Source: Bromus sterilis | Taxonomy: Eukaryota > Streptophyta > Magnoliopsida > Poales > Poaceae | DNA: 64,000 bases | NCBI GenBank assembly: GCA_950022295.1 | Contig: OX465595.1 | Location: forward strand, 220,251,770-220,315,769 | Direction of reading: 5' to 3' | In this document: in pieces, positions 1 through 9,857 of the stretch | How positions within the stretch are numbered: the first letter of the stretch is position 1 | Layout: each line of letters starts with the position of its first letter | The notes under the pieces: model-generated | What the model was told of the DNA's origin: nothing | Seen by the model: only the letters and a program-made list of their open reading frames with translations | Database searches by the model: none | Made by a program: the position numbers and the translations under genes

Positions 1-1684
1 GGAGAAGCTTACACCAATAACACTGCCGAGTAAGAGGGGCTACTCGCAGGTTTGAGAGCCGCTAGGTGTCTCAGAATCATAAGAGTCCTAGTCAAGGGCG
101 ACTCTCAGCTGGTAGTCAACCAAGTCAAGGAGGATTACGGATGCCCCCAGATGCAGGCATACGTCGATGAGGTCCGCAAGTTCAAGAAATACTTCCATGG
201 CTTGGGGATGAAGCACATCCCGAGGTCCAAGAACAGCGTCGCAGACGAGCTAGCCAAGATCGCTGCCCTGAATGAGAAGGTGTTGCTCGGCATGTTCTTC
301 GAGCACCTTTTCAGGCCCTTGGCCGACCCCAGTCGACCAAAACCCAAGAAACGAAGAATCGAGGGCGGGGAGCAGTTTCCCGGAGAACTGTCCTCTCTCG
401 TCGCCGACTAGCACAAAGTCCTCGCTGTTGGCCCAGCCTCCCTGGAGTGGGCCAGCACCATCCTGGACTACCTGAAGAACGGAGAACTACCGAGCAACCA
501 AAAGGATACCGAAAGAGTCGCTCGCTAATCATCGATGTAGCTCATACTCGATGACAACCTCTATCGCCTGCGTCCCAACAGTGTGAAGCTGCTGTGCATC
601 TCCGCCGACGAAGGCAAGAAGTTGCTCCAAGATATACATGAAGGAACATGCGGCTCACTCATAGGCTCCTGGGCCTTGGTTGGCAAAGCTTTCTGGCAAG
701 GTTTCTATTGGCCCACCGCCTTGAATGATTCCATGGAACTTGTCAACACTTGTGACACCTGCCAATTCCACGCCAAAGTTGTTGATCAGCCATCAGAAGC
801 ACTCCAGACCATCCCCCTATCCTGGCCCTTCACGGTCTAGGGGATGTACATTCTCGGACCATTCCCCTGTTCTACCAGCGGATATGATTTCTTCTAAGTC
901 TCCATCGACAAGTTCACCAAGTGGCCTGAAGTGGAACCAGTCTGAAAGGGCACGGTGCAATCTACCATCAAGTTTATCAAAAGCCTAGTATGTCGTTTCG
1001 GAGTTCCCAACTAGATCATCACGGACAATGGCACCTAGTTCACAAGTCAGGCCTTCGTCGAGTACTACGGGAAAATGGGCACCTCAGTGTGTTTCGCCTC
1101 AGTCGCTTATCCGAGGAGCAACGTCCAGGTGGAGAGAGCTAACACGGAGGTTCTGCGAGGTCTCTGAACCCGCAACTTCCATCGGCTCGAGAAGTGTGGA
1201 AAGTGGTGGGTGGATGAACTCCCAGCTGTTCTCTGGTTGATTCAGACCACGCCCAACCACGCCACAAATGAAACGTCCTTCACCCTTGTGTACGGGGTGG
1301 AGGAAGTACTGGCCACAGAACTCAAATGCGGATCTCCCTGAGTTCGGGCCTTCGATGAGGCCGAACAACAGCAATTCCGACAAGGAGATGCCGTTGTTGC
1401 AAGAAAGTACGTAGTCGGGCTGCTACATGTGTTGCTCGTTACCAGCAAGGACTACGCCGCTATCACAACCTCCACGTGTGTTTCCGGGAACTTGCGGAAG
1501 GCGACCTTGTCCTCCGTCGGCTACAGTCCGGGAGGGGTCTAAACAAGATGTCTCCAAAGTGAGAAGGCCCTTGTCGGGTATTCCATGTCACCCGGCCCGG
1601 ATACGTCCACCTGGAGACCAAGGATGGAGTCCCTGTGAGAAACTCATGGAACATCGAGCACCTCCGGAAGTACCATATCCATAA
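1..1684 (+). pseudogene. Element O pol remnant: RNase H and integrase
   Basis: This is the C-terminal part of a Gypsy polyprotein. RNase H runs from base 1 to 411. It shows the NNTAE region with a stop replacing the usual following Tyr, then VKGDSQL with a catalytic Asp and NSVADELAK with another. The integrase zinc-binding domain (HEGTCG and CDTCQFHAK) is at about 583-840. The core domain follows, with IDKFTKWPE and IITDNGT in shifted frames and several in-frame stops. The C-terminal integrase segment ends near 1684 with a readable RPGYVHLETKDG motif in another frame. At least five stops or frameshifts make it non-coding. It matches element B's pol in family type but is clearly more diverged. 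Confidence 0.85.
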
Positions 1685-1961
1685 GTTCTAGCCGTGAGGG
1701 CATAAAGTTGCCGGATGACCAGTTTCTCGGTGGCGCAACATTTGTGAACGGTGATCTTGGATCCATGTTTATAAGTGCAACCCAAAAATAAAGACCCCAG
1801 GGAAAAATCGGTATGTGTTAGTGCGATTTACTTTCAGCGATGTAAGACTAACCCTGCATTCCGGCAAGCTTTTCGAGAGAGGCCTAACCGACGCACAAAA
1901 TCTCGCCGGACAAAACTCTCCCTTCCTAGTTTGCATGCCGGATCTCAGTTTGCGGCGATTG
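1685..1961 (+). other. Element O spacer after pol, up to the element B insertion
   Basis: This is non-coding sequence following the integrase stop. It continues after the insertion at 32726. No LTR boundary or convincing ORF is visible. Its last five bases, gattg, are the left copy of the element B target-site duplication. Confidence 0.6.
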
Positions 1962-2520
1962 TGTCATGGGAAAGTCACGGCAGATGTCCGAAGAGTCGAA
2001 CTTAACATGGGACCTTTGCTGCGAGGCGTTTTCGTGGAGAGAGTCGACATGGACAAGGGACTCGGCGATTTACCCAGGTTTCAGCCCCTCTTTGTCTCGA
2101 GGTAAAAGCCTACTCCTGCTTCTTATCATTATGGGTTCCGACTCTCGGAATAAGAGTCGGATGATCGATTACACGAGAGTTGGCTCGTAAACTTAGTCTC
2201 GGTGAGATTTAGGTTACACCGAAAAGTGTCTAGTCCTATCTTCGATTGAAATTGTTCTTGGCCCTGGATCCCATGGACCTCGGCTTATAAATGCACCTGG
2301 TCTAAATTAGGAAGTCTGACTCTGCCACGAGGTGGAGTCCTATTCTACTTTACAAATATGCTACGTGCTATACAAGGTAAGTCGAATTCCTTCTACGGCT
2401 TCGATCTTCTTTCCTTGGCGTAGCCGGCTCTGGGCTGGGTCTTCCTCCTTGGGCCTTCCGTAGGTGAGTCGGCCCTTTAGACCTAATGCCGGGTCATGGT
2501 CTTAGACCAAACCCCCGACA
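1962..2520 (-). repeat. Element B 3' LTR
   Basis: This 559 bp LTR starts TGTCATGGG and ends CCCCGACA in plus orientation. It is closely similar over its whole length to 7046-7606 and 32165-32720, and in part to 27433-27754. A minus-strand TATA-like TTTATAAGCC lies near 2285. Confidence 0.9.
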
Positions 2521-2863
2521 TTAGCCCCCCAGGATGGGATTCTTTAGTCTTTGCAGCAATCTTCTTGTCACCATCTTGGCTGCCGACTTCCTAATTTAGA
2601 CAGACCGACTCCCAATATTTTCGAGTTTTGCAGGGAGTCGGAGCCAATTTATCTTGTCTCTTCACTTCATCTTCCAACTAAAAAATTCTTTTGACTTTTT
2701 CAGTCAAAGATCCGGTATCGCTTTTATGATTGCACCGCCCGAAACGTCTGTTGGAGGCATTGATATTGTAATGGGAATCGAGGAGTCTTTCCATAAATGT
2801 CACCTACCATGGGTAGTTCACCCATGTAATTATGGCATTGATTGACCTTTTCCTCGGAATTTT

Positions 2864-2870
2864 TATAAGT
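2864..2870 (+). promoter_or_regulatory. TATA box of the antisense ORF in element B
   Basis: TATAAGT lies 77 bp upstream of the ATG at 2941. The corresponding site in A2 is a better TATAAATA at 18510, 78 bp upstream of its ATG. The conserved spacing supports a dedicated plus-strand promoter, opposite to the pol strand. Confidence 0.5.
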
Positions 2871-2940
2871 ACCCATTAGGTAGTTTGTCCTATGATTTCC
2901 TGCATCTTCTTCTTCCTCTTTTCCCTGTGCTATTTTCTCC

Positions 2941-3489
2941 ATGGCTCCCAAGCTAGGCGCTCGTGGTCGAGGCCGTGGCCGTTGTCGTGGCCGTGGGCGA
3001 GGTCGTGGCCGTGGCAGAGGTAGGGGAAGAAGCGCTCGTGTTGCTTCTCCATCTGAATCTCCCCCTTCTTCTCCTGAAAGGGGTGAGTTCTTGATACATA
3101 TCCAAATGATTCGTCGCTGGATCAAACTCCCTGAGTCTTTCACACAACTTGTGATCGATTGAAAGCCTTCGGGTCTCTGGCTCCGCTCCGAGGGATGTCC
3201 TCACGGACCCGTTTGGGTTGCTACTAGCTTTTCTATCCAAAACTCCATGGTTTTGGAGAAAGATTGGAAAACTTTCCTTCGTTCCAGGAACATCTCAAGG
3301 GGAGACACCAATGTTTTTAGATATGATGGTGGTGACACCCTGTGGTCTAGAATATTTGACTCGGATGGTGACCGAGCCGGCTGCTGCATGGAGAGTTCCA
3401 TCAGCAGTGATGAAGAATTTTACAATAATGAAGGAGAAGTCCAAGTCTCTTCATCAGAAGACGAAGCCGGCTCTGAAGGCGACGACTGA
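2941..3489 (+). pseudogene. Antisense B3-domain ORF of element B, one nonsense codon
   Basis: This is the sister of the intact ORF at 18588-19181. It starts MAPKLGARGRGRG and has an RG-rich tract built from CGTGGC-like hexamers. It then has the B3-like region with DGCPHG/EGCPHG-type turn, WKTFLRSRNISRGD, VFRYDG and IFDSDGD, and an acidic Ser tail ending GDD. The reading frame is open except for one TGA at codon 74 (3160-3162), where A2 has a sense codon. No frameshift separates the two halves. The pol genes of this element lie on the other strand. The encoded protein would be truncated before the B3 core, so this copy is called broken. Confidence 0.8.
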
Positions 3490-4619
3490 AGCTATAATTT
3501 CTTACTTAGTAATATTTTGCCGACTTTGGCTTTTAGTTTCCTGCAATGTAAGGCTCCTCTTTTGATTTAAGACTCGGTTGTTGGTGAATGAAAATTTTAA
3601 TTTCCCATTGAGTCTATAAGTCGATTTTATCCCTAATTTTGAATGTTTTTTCTCAATGCGTGAGAGCCGATATTTTTAATGATGTTTGTATCTGTAGCCC
3701 CCCGAGTCGATTCAGAATAGCCTTGTATCTGTGATCGACTCATAGGATAAATCAACTTGTAGCCACCATGAGTTGGTGTGCTCACGTTTGTGTACCGTAC
3801 TAGGTCATTTAATTTTTGAAGTCATACTCCCCAAGAGTCGGTGAATGCATCTGGGTGCTGTACCGAGTCTTTTACTTGAGGAGAAACTTTGGAGTGTAGT
3901 CCCCAAGAGTCGGCACGAACATCATTGCGTCATGTCAGGTCTTTGAGAAGATTTAATTTTTGAAGTGTATTCCCCATGAGTCGGTATATGCATCTGGGTG
4001 CTTGTGCCAAGTCACATAGGTCTAACTTTCTGCTGTAAGAAAAATTGTTATTTTTAATTTGAACATGATGTTTTATATGCAAGAATGAAACGCAATGTCT
4101 AGTAGAAGTCGACTTAGACCTCATCTTCTCGCGTTGAGAGACATTATTGGTTCAAGAGTCGAAACATGTCTGTATAGCCGTCTTTCAGTGACTAGCGTGC
4201 CCAGCTCTTAGGACTAAATTCGATAGGTGTTTTATGTAAACCCCGAAGTTTAGACCAACTGGTTGCACGTTAGTTAAGTAAGCTTTGAGCTGTACATGAA
4301 GAACAGCGTGGGTGGCCAATTCATGTATATGCCGGGATTTTTTCGGTTAAGAGTCGATGGGAACCATCTAACTCCCCTACTGCCCCTGATTAAGTCATAC
4401 ACATGTGAGGTTTTACATATATATGCCGGCTTTTCTGGTAGGAGTCGATGAATATCATCAAGCCCTCTGTTTTTCCTTAACAAAGAAATATACATGCTCA
4501 GAGCCGATAGGGGGTTGATCAAGCCCCCAGGTCTCTGAGAAAAATTGTAAAAATATGTAATTGATGTAATATGATGGAATATGAATGTTGATGTAATGTG
4601 AAAGTTGGCTTTATGCATA
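3490..4619. repeat. Element B spacer with dispersed ~100 bp repeats
   Basis: This non-coding spacer lies between the antisense ORF and integrase. Units beginning with 'cccc(a/c)(a/t)gagtcgg' and containing 'gcatctgggtgctgt' recur at about 3700-4015. The same units recur in the A2 spacer at about 19390-19790. Possible polyadenylation signals of the antisense transcript (aatgaaaatttta) lie near 3585-3600. Confidence 0.6.
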
Positions 4620-4990
4620 AGTGTGGCGAGAGCCGGTGCGACGAAGTCGACTTTGAGATGTGGCGAAAGCCTGGTGCGATGAAAATCGACTTTTTGGCTA
4701 AAGCCTGTTTGCGATAAATCGACTTTATGGCGATAACCTGTTTGCGATAAATCGAATTTATGGCGATAGCCTGTTTGCGATAAAAATCGACTTGGTATTT
4801 AAATATGGTGATATCCTATTTGCGACGAAGGTCGGCTTTATATGTTAATTATGGCGATAGCCTAAATGCGATGAAGATCAACTTATTAATTTAACTGTCG
4901 AGAAAGCCGGTTGCGTTGTAGATCGACTTTATTATGCGGCGATAGCCGGTGCGACAAATGTCGACTTATATATATATGGTGGAAGCCGGT
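4620..4990. repeat. Degenerate tandem repeat in the element B 3' spacer
   Basis: About ten imperfect units of roughly 35-45 bp, each with 'tggcgatagcct..tttgcgat' and 'atcgacttt'. A shorter array of the same unit is at 20400-20645 in A2. Tandem arrays in the 3' untranslated region are known for Tat/Ogre elements. Confidence 0.75.
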
Positions 4991-5027
4991 CCGACGAGTT
5001 TTGAATTTGTACAATAGTGTTCCTGTG

Positions 5028-6179
5028 CTACCTAAGTATAATATGGATGGAGTTGTGCGATGTTCCATTGTCTAGGAGTCTCCTCCATGGATGTGTGTGA
5101 CTTTCCCTTCTCGCGTATATCAACCAGGTAGTAGGATCCATTGTAAAGGTTCTTGCTGACCACGAACGGTCCTTCCCATGGAGAAGAGAGCTTGTGCATT
5201 CCATCATTTTTCTATATGAGGCGAGCACTAAGTCACCTTCCAGGAAAGTCCTACTTCTAATACGACGACTATGATATTGTTGCAGATCTTGTTGGTAGAT
5301 AGCCGACTGAACTGCTGCTAGTTCCCATTTTTCATCGATAACATCCAAGGCCTCCTGCCTCTCTCTTTCATTGTCGACTTCCACATAAGCTATGACCCTT
5401 GGCGAGTCATGACGATGTCACATGGGAGAACGGCTTCTTCTCCATAGACCAAGAAGAAGGGTGTGTAGCCTGTCGACCCGTTAGGAGTCGTCCTGATACT
5501 CCACAATAATGAGGGAAATTCTTCCCCCCAGCAACCCGGCGTCCTTTCCAAAGGAACAAAGAGTCGGGGTTTGATGCCTCGGAGCAACTCTTGGTTGGCT
5601 CTCTCGCCTTGTCCATTGGTCTGTGGATGAGCCACTGACGCAAGGTCAAGTCGGATGTGCTCGTTTTGATAGAATCGTTGCATAACCCCCTCTGATAGGT
5701 TAGACCCATTATCAGTGATGATGCTATGAGGGTAGCCGAATATGTATATTATCTTTTTCAAGAACTTCAGCGCCGTTTCTGCGTCCCATTTGCTGACCGG
5801 CTCTGCTTCGACCCACTTGGTGAATTTATCGACTGCCACCAATAAGTGTGTATTCTTGTTGGCGGACCTTTTGAAAGGTCCAACCATATCAAGCCCCCAC
5901 ACTGAAAAGGACCAAGTGATAGGGATCATCCTGAGCTCTTGAGCCGGCACATGAGCTTGCTTGGCATAACGCTGGCATCCATCACACTTCTTGACTATAT
6001 CCTCTGCGTCCGCATGTGTTGTGGGCTAGTAAAATCCGTGTCTGTAGGCTTTAACCACTAGCGAACGAGAGCCGTCATGATTCCCACAGTCTCCTGAGTG
6101 TATCTCTTTGAGGATCTCTCTGCCTTCTTCTGGTGATACACATCTCTGAAAGACGTTTGCAGGGCTCCGCCGATGTAAC
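5028..6179 (-). pseudogene. Element B integrase
   Basis: This is the integrase of a Gypsy polyprotein on the minus strand. The catalytic core at 5390-5950 is open and carries the DDE residues in GLDMVGPF, SIITDNGSN and GQGERANQEL, with the usual KFTKWVEAEPV and HPQTNGQ motifs. A zinc-binding N-terminal region (CDGCQRYAK) at about 5951-6150 has a stop. The C-terminal domain at 5028-5384 is in a shifted frame and has the FLEGDLVL motif. It is interrupted by a frameshift near 5387. The near-identical neighbour in A2 lies at 20664-21086 plus 25357-25930. Confidence 0.85.
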
Positions 6180-7040
6180 TCACCATTGATGAGTATGAAG
6201 GATTTTTATGACGATTTGTCTGCCCTCTACCTCATTGGCGGGTAGGATCCCCCGGGACTTGTAATCCAAGTAAGGCACAACCCACAATGGTGTAGCATGT
6301 ATCGCGCCCACCAGAGATGGCTCTGGATTCGGCTCTGCTATGTCTTGCTCCGCTGGTATTTGCACGGACGGCTTTGTTTGGACGTCAAGGAACACATTTG
6401 GTGGAACCGGCTTTCGCTGAGAGCCGAGCCGGGATAAAGCGTTTGCGGCTTCAGTTAGCTTGCGCTCCACATAGTCCACTTGGTACCCAAGAAAGAAACC
6501 GCCTTGTTTTTCTACCTCCCGTCGATAAGCTGTCATGGTGGCATCTTTGGAGTTCCACCTTCCCAACACATGCTGAGAAACAAGGTCGGAATCGCCATAG
6601 CATCGGATCCGGCTTATGTTCATCTCACGAGCCAGTCGTAGCCCATGGAGCAGAGCCCCATATCCTGCTGATTTGTTGGTGCAGGAAAATTACAATTGCA
6701 GGATATAGCAGAATTGTTCTCCTTTGGGAGAGGTAAGGACCACACTGGCTCCTGACCCTTGAAGCTGCCGACTCCCATCATAGTGCATTTTCCAGTATTT
6801 GATAACTGGCTTTTCTAAGGTGCTTGGATTTCTGTCTAGTCATTGATGAAGTCGACGAGCGCCTGAGATTTGATGGCCGTGCGTGGTTCATACTTGATGT
6901 GATAAGCCCCCAACTCTATAGCCCACTTTGCAATCCTTCCGGTAGCCTCCCGGTTCTTGATGATATCTGCAAGCGGTGGTGAGCTGACTACAGTTATGGG
7001 GTGCTCCTGGAAGTAATGCTTGAGCTTCCAACTCGCCATG
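6180..7040 (-). pseudogene. Element B RNase H, 5' end cut by A2 insertion
   Basis: The minus-strand segment at 6836-7040 begins at MASWKLKHYFQEHP and is the end of the RT connection/RNase H start. The segment at 6180-6623 holds CYGDSDLVSQHVLGRW, with a catalytic Asp, and AANALSRL where the usual final catalytic Asp (AADALSRL) is Asn. Stops and frame changes separate the two. The sequence continues upstream at 27755 on the far side of A2, with KLVLVVF joining LFMASWKL. That reading is what shows B and the pol at 27755-30018 to be a single element. Confidence 0.8.
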
Positions 7041-7045
7041 AATAA

Positions 7046-7606
7046 TGTCGTGGGAAAGTCACGACAGATGTATGAAGAATCGAACTTAACATGGGACCTT
7101 TGCTGCAAGGCGATTTCCTGGAGAGAGTCGACATTGACAAAGGACTCGGCGATTTACCCAGGTTTCAACCCCTCTTTGTCTCGAGGTAAAAGCCTACTAC
7201 TGCTTCCTCTTATTATGAGTTCCAACTCTCTAAAGAAGAGTTAGTTCGATTGATTACAAGAGAGTCGGTCGTAAACTTAGTCTCGATGAGATCTAGGTTA
7301 TGCCGACAAGTGTCTAGTCCTATCTTAGGTTAAGATTGTTCTCTGGCCCTGGATCCCGTGGATCCCTTCTTAGAAAGGCGCCGGGTCCCGGGATTCTGCG
7401 AGTCCGACTCCAACACGAGGCGGAGTCATATTCTACTTTACAAACATACTATATTATATACAAGGTAAGTCGAATTCCTTCTACGTCCTCGATCTTCTTT
7501 CCATGACGCAACCGACCTTGGGCCGGGTCTTCTCTCATGGCATTTTCTTAAGTGAGTCAGCCCATAGACCTAACGCCGGGTCATGGGCTTAGTTTATCCC
7601 CCGACA
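7046..7606 (-). repeat. Element A2 3' LTR
   Basis: This 561 bp LTR has TGTCG and CGACA ends and is collinear with 1962-2520. The region between it and the antisense ORF is split by CACTA-1 (7664-18174). Confidence 0.9.
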
Positions 7607-7663
7607 TTAGTCCCTAGGATTAGTGTGATGCTTTAGTCTTCGCACCAATCTTTTTGACACCAT

Positions 7664-8215
7664 CACTACAGGAAACAAGAGTTTTGCCGTCAGCCAAAGC
7701 TCACGGCGAACACCGGAAAAGCTGACGGCAAACATTTTGGCAGCTCCTCAGTCAGCACTGAGATGCTTTGCCGTCAGCTTATAATTGACTGACGGCAAAG
7801 ACAATGTCGTCAGCTTTTTTGCGCCGACTGACGGCATAGCAGCTCGTACGGCTAGCTTCTAACTTAACACCGTGAGCTGAGTTAACGGTGTGCTTTGCCG
7901 TCAGCTAACGTCCTGGCTGACGGCAAAGCCCTATCCTGGGTCCACATGTCCGCATTTTGCCGTCAGCTACGCCCTGGCTGACAGCATAGAAACCTGCTAT
8001 GGGCCCGCGTGTCAGCCCGACATATGTCGTCATCTTAGCGCAGGCTGACGGCAGCCAACCTACTCTTGGCCTTCAGCTAGCTTAAGGCTGATGGCAAAGC
8101 CTGGACCAAATGGTCACTGCTACAGCCCAGATTGCACAGGTTGCTGCCACGTGTCCCCTTTGTTGTCAGCTTGCCGACGGCAACGAGTTTGCCGTCAGCC
8201 AGCTGAAGGCAAAGC
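7664..8215. repeat. CACTA-1 3' terminal inverted repeat and subterminal array
   Basis: Many direct and inverted copies of a motif around TTTGCCGTCAGCT and CTGACGGCAAAG occur at about 30-60 bp spacing. Such arrays are the expected binding sites for the TNPA-type protein of CACTA elements (family knowledge). Confidence 0.9.
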
Positions 8216-9857
8216 TCTATGTTTCTTTCTTTTTTGTTTGTTTTCTTTAATTCCCTGCATATACAGAAATAACATATATATATATACAGCACAGGCCCAA
8301 CATCACAACAATATATCACAACATGAAACAAGTTGGTGAAACACTGGCCCAACATCACAACAATATATCACAACATGAAACAATAGAGTGCACATGTATC
8401 TACAAGTCATTTACATACCCACTAGTCCACTAGTGCATAAAAAAAGTTCAAAACATCAAAAATCATCATCTACATAACCACAAGCGTCTACAAAGTGCCC
8501 AACATCTCACAAATGCATATATAAATACTAACATCATATATCTTGAAAACAAAGAAGCATCCATCCATGCATATAGGCAAATCTGCAAAATGAAAACATA
8601 ATCATATGTTAGTTATGGAAAAGAAGAAATCCAAAATGATTATATATGGAACTAGTTAGTATGAAATGAAGCTAAGTACATATCAGTTTTGTCCTTTATT
8701 ACAAGCTACGTATAAAAAAGAAAAGGAAGAAAAGAAGAACAAGGAGAAAAAGAGGAAGAGGAAGAATAAGAACAAGATGAAAAGAAGAAGAGAAGATGGA
8801 GAAAAAGAAAGAAGAGAAAAAGTAAGAATAAGAAGATCTTTTCTTCTTTTACTTTATTTTTCACCTCTTTCTTCTTCACTTCATTCTTTTCCTCCTCTCC
8901 TTCTTATTCTACTATACTTCTTCTTAGACCTTAAGAGCTAAATATATCTCATTTTAGATCTAACTAAGTCATTAATTCATTTTTTAGCTTTATATGAAAA
9001 GTATAAGTCAGTTTTAAGGTTTATAAGCCAACTAAGCTAGTAAATTCATTATTGAGCTTTTATAAGACAAGTATAAGTCATTGTTGAACTTAATAAGCTT
9101 ATAAAATCAAATTTGATCTTTATAAGCTTATAAAGCCAAGTTTCAGCTTTATAAGCTTATAAAGTCACTATTGAGCTTTTATAAGCCAAGTATAACTCAA
9201 TTTTCATCGAACTAAGCTATTAATATCATTTTTTAGCTTTATTTGCTTATGAATCATTGAGGAGCTATTATAAGACAACTATATGCGATTTTTGAGGTTT
9301 ACAAGCTTATAAAGCCTTAAGAGCTAAATTATCTCATTTTAGATCTAACTAAGTCATTAATTCATTTTTCAGCTTTATATGCAAAGAATAAGTCATTTTT
9401 AAGGTTTATAAGCCACTTAAGCTAGTAAATTCATTATTGAGCTTTTATAAGACAAGTATTAGTCATTGTTTAACTTAATAAGCTTATAAAATCAAATTTG
9501 AGCTTTACAAGCTTATAAAGCCAAGTTTGAGCTTTATTAGCTCATAAAGTCAGTATTCAGCTTTTATAAGCCAAGTATAACTCAATTTTCGTCGAACTAA
9601 GCTATTAATATCATTTTTTTAGATTTATGAGCTTATGAAGTCATTGAGGAGCTATTATAAGCCAAGTATATGCCATTTTTGAGGTTTACAAGCTTATAAA
9701 GCCAAGTATAAGATTTATAAGCTTATATATTCATTTTTTAGCTTTTATAAGCCAAGTATAAGTCAATATTTATGTAACTAAGCTATTAAAATCATTATTG
9801 AGATTTATGAGCTTATACAGTCATTGATGAGCTTTATGTAACTTACCGGAGGCCACC
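8216..9857. repeat. CACTA-1 3' non-coding region with nested tandem repeats
   Basis: No gene is seen. A 52 bp direct repeat (cccaacatcacaacaatata...) lies at about 8294-8385. A purine-rich then pyrimidine-rich tract at 8709-8935 can fold back on itself. From 8933 a unit of 386 bp, itself built from short 'ttataagc..aagtataagtca' subrepeats, occurs about 2.3 times up to 9850. Confidence 0.75.

Noticed and set aside
2724..3143. Minus-strand ORF rich in PRPRPR dipeptides
   Set aside because: It is the complement of the RG-coding hexamer tract; the B3-like frame on the plus strand is shared between elements while this one is not.
4620..4990. Spaced repeats considered as CRISPR-like
   Set aside because: Units are degenerate tandem repeats without unique spacers and recur in the sister element spacer.
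7680..8210. Regularly spaced GCCGTCAGC repeats looking like a CRISPR array
   Set aside because: Motifs occur in both orientations with variable spacing next to a CACTA terminus; they are transposon subterminal repeats in a plant genome.
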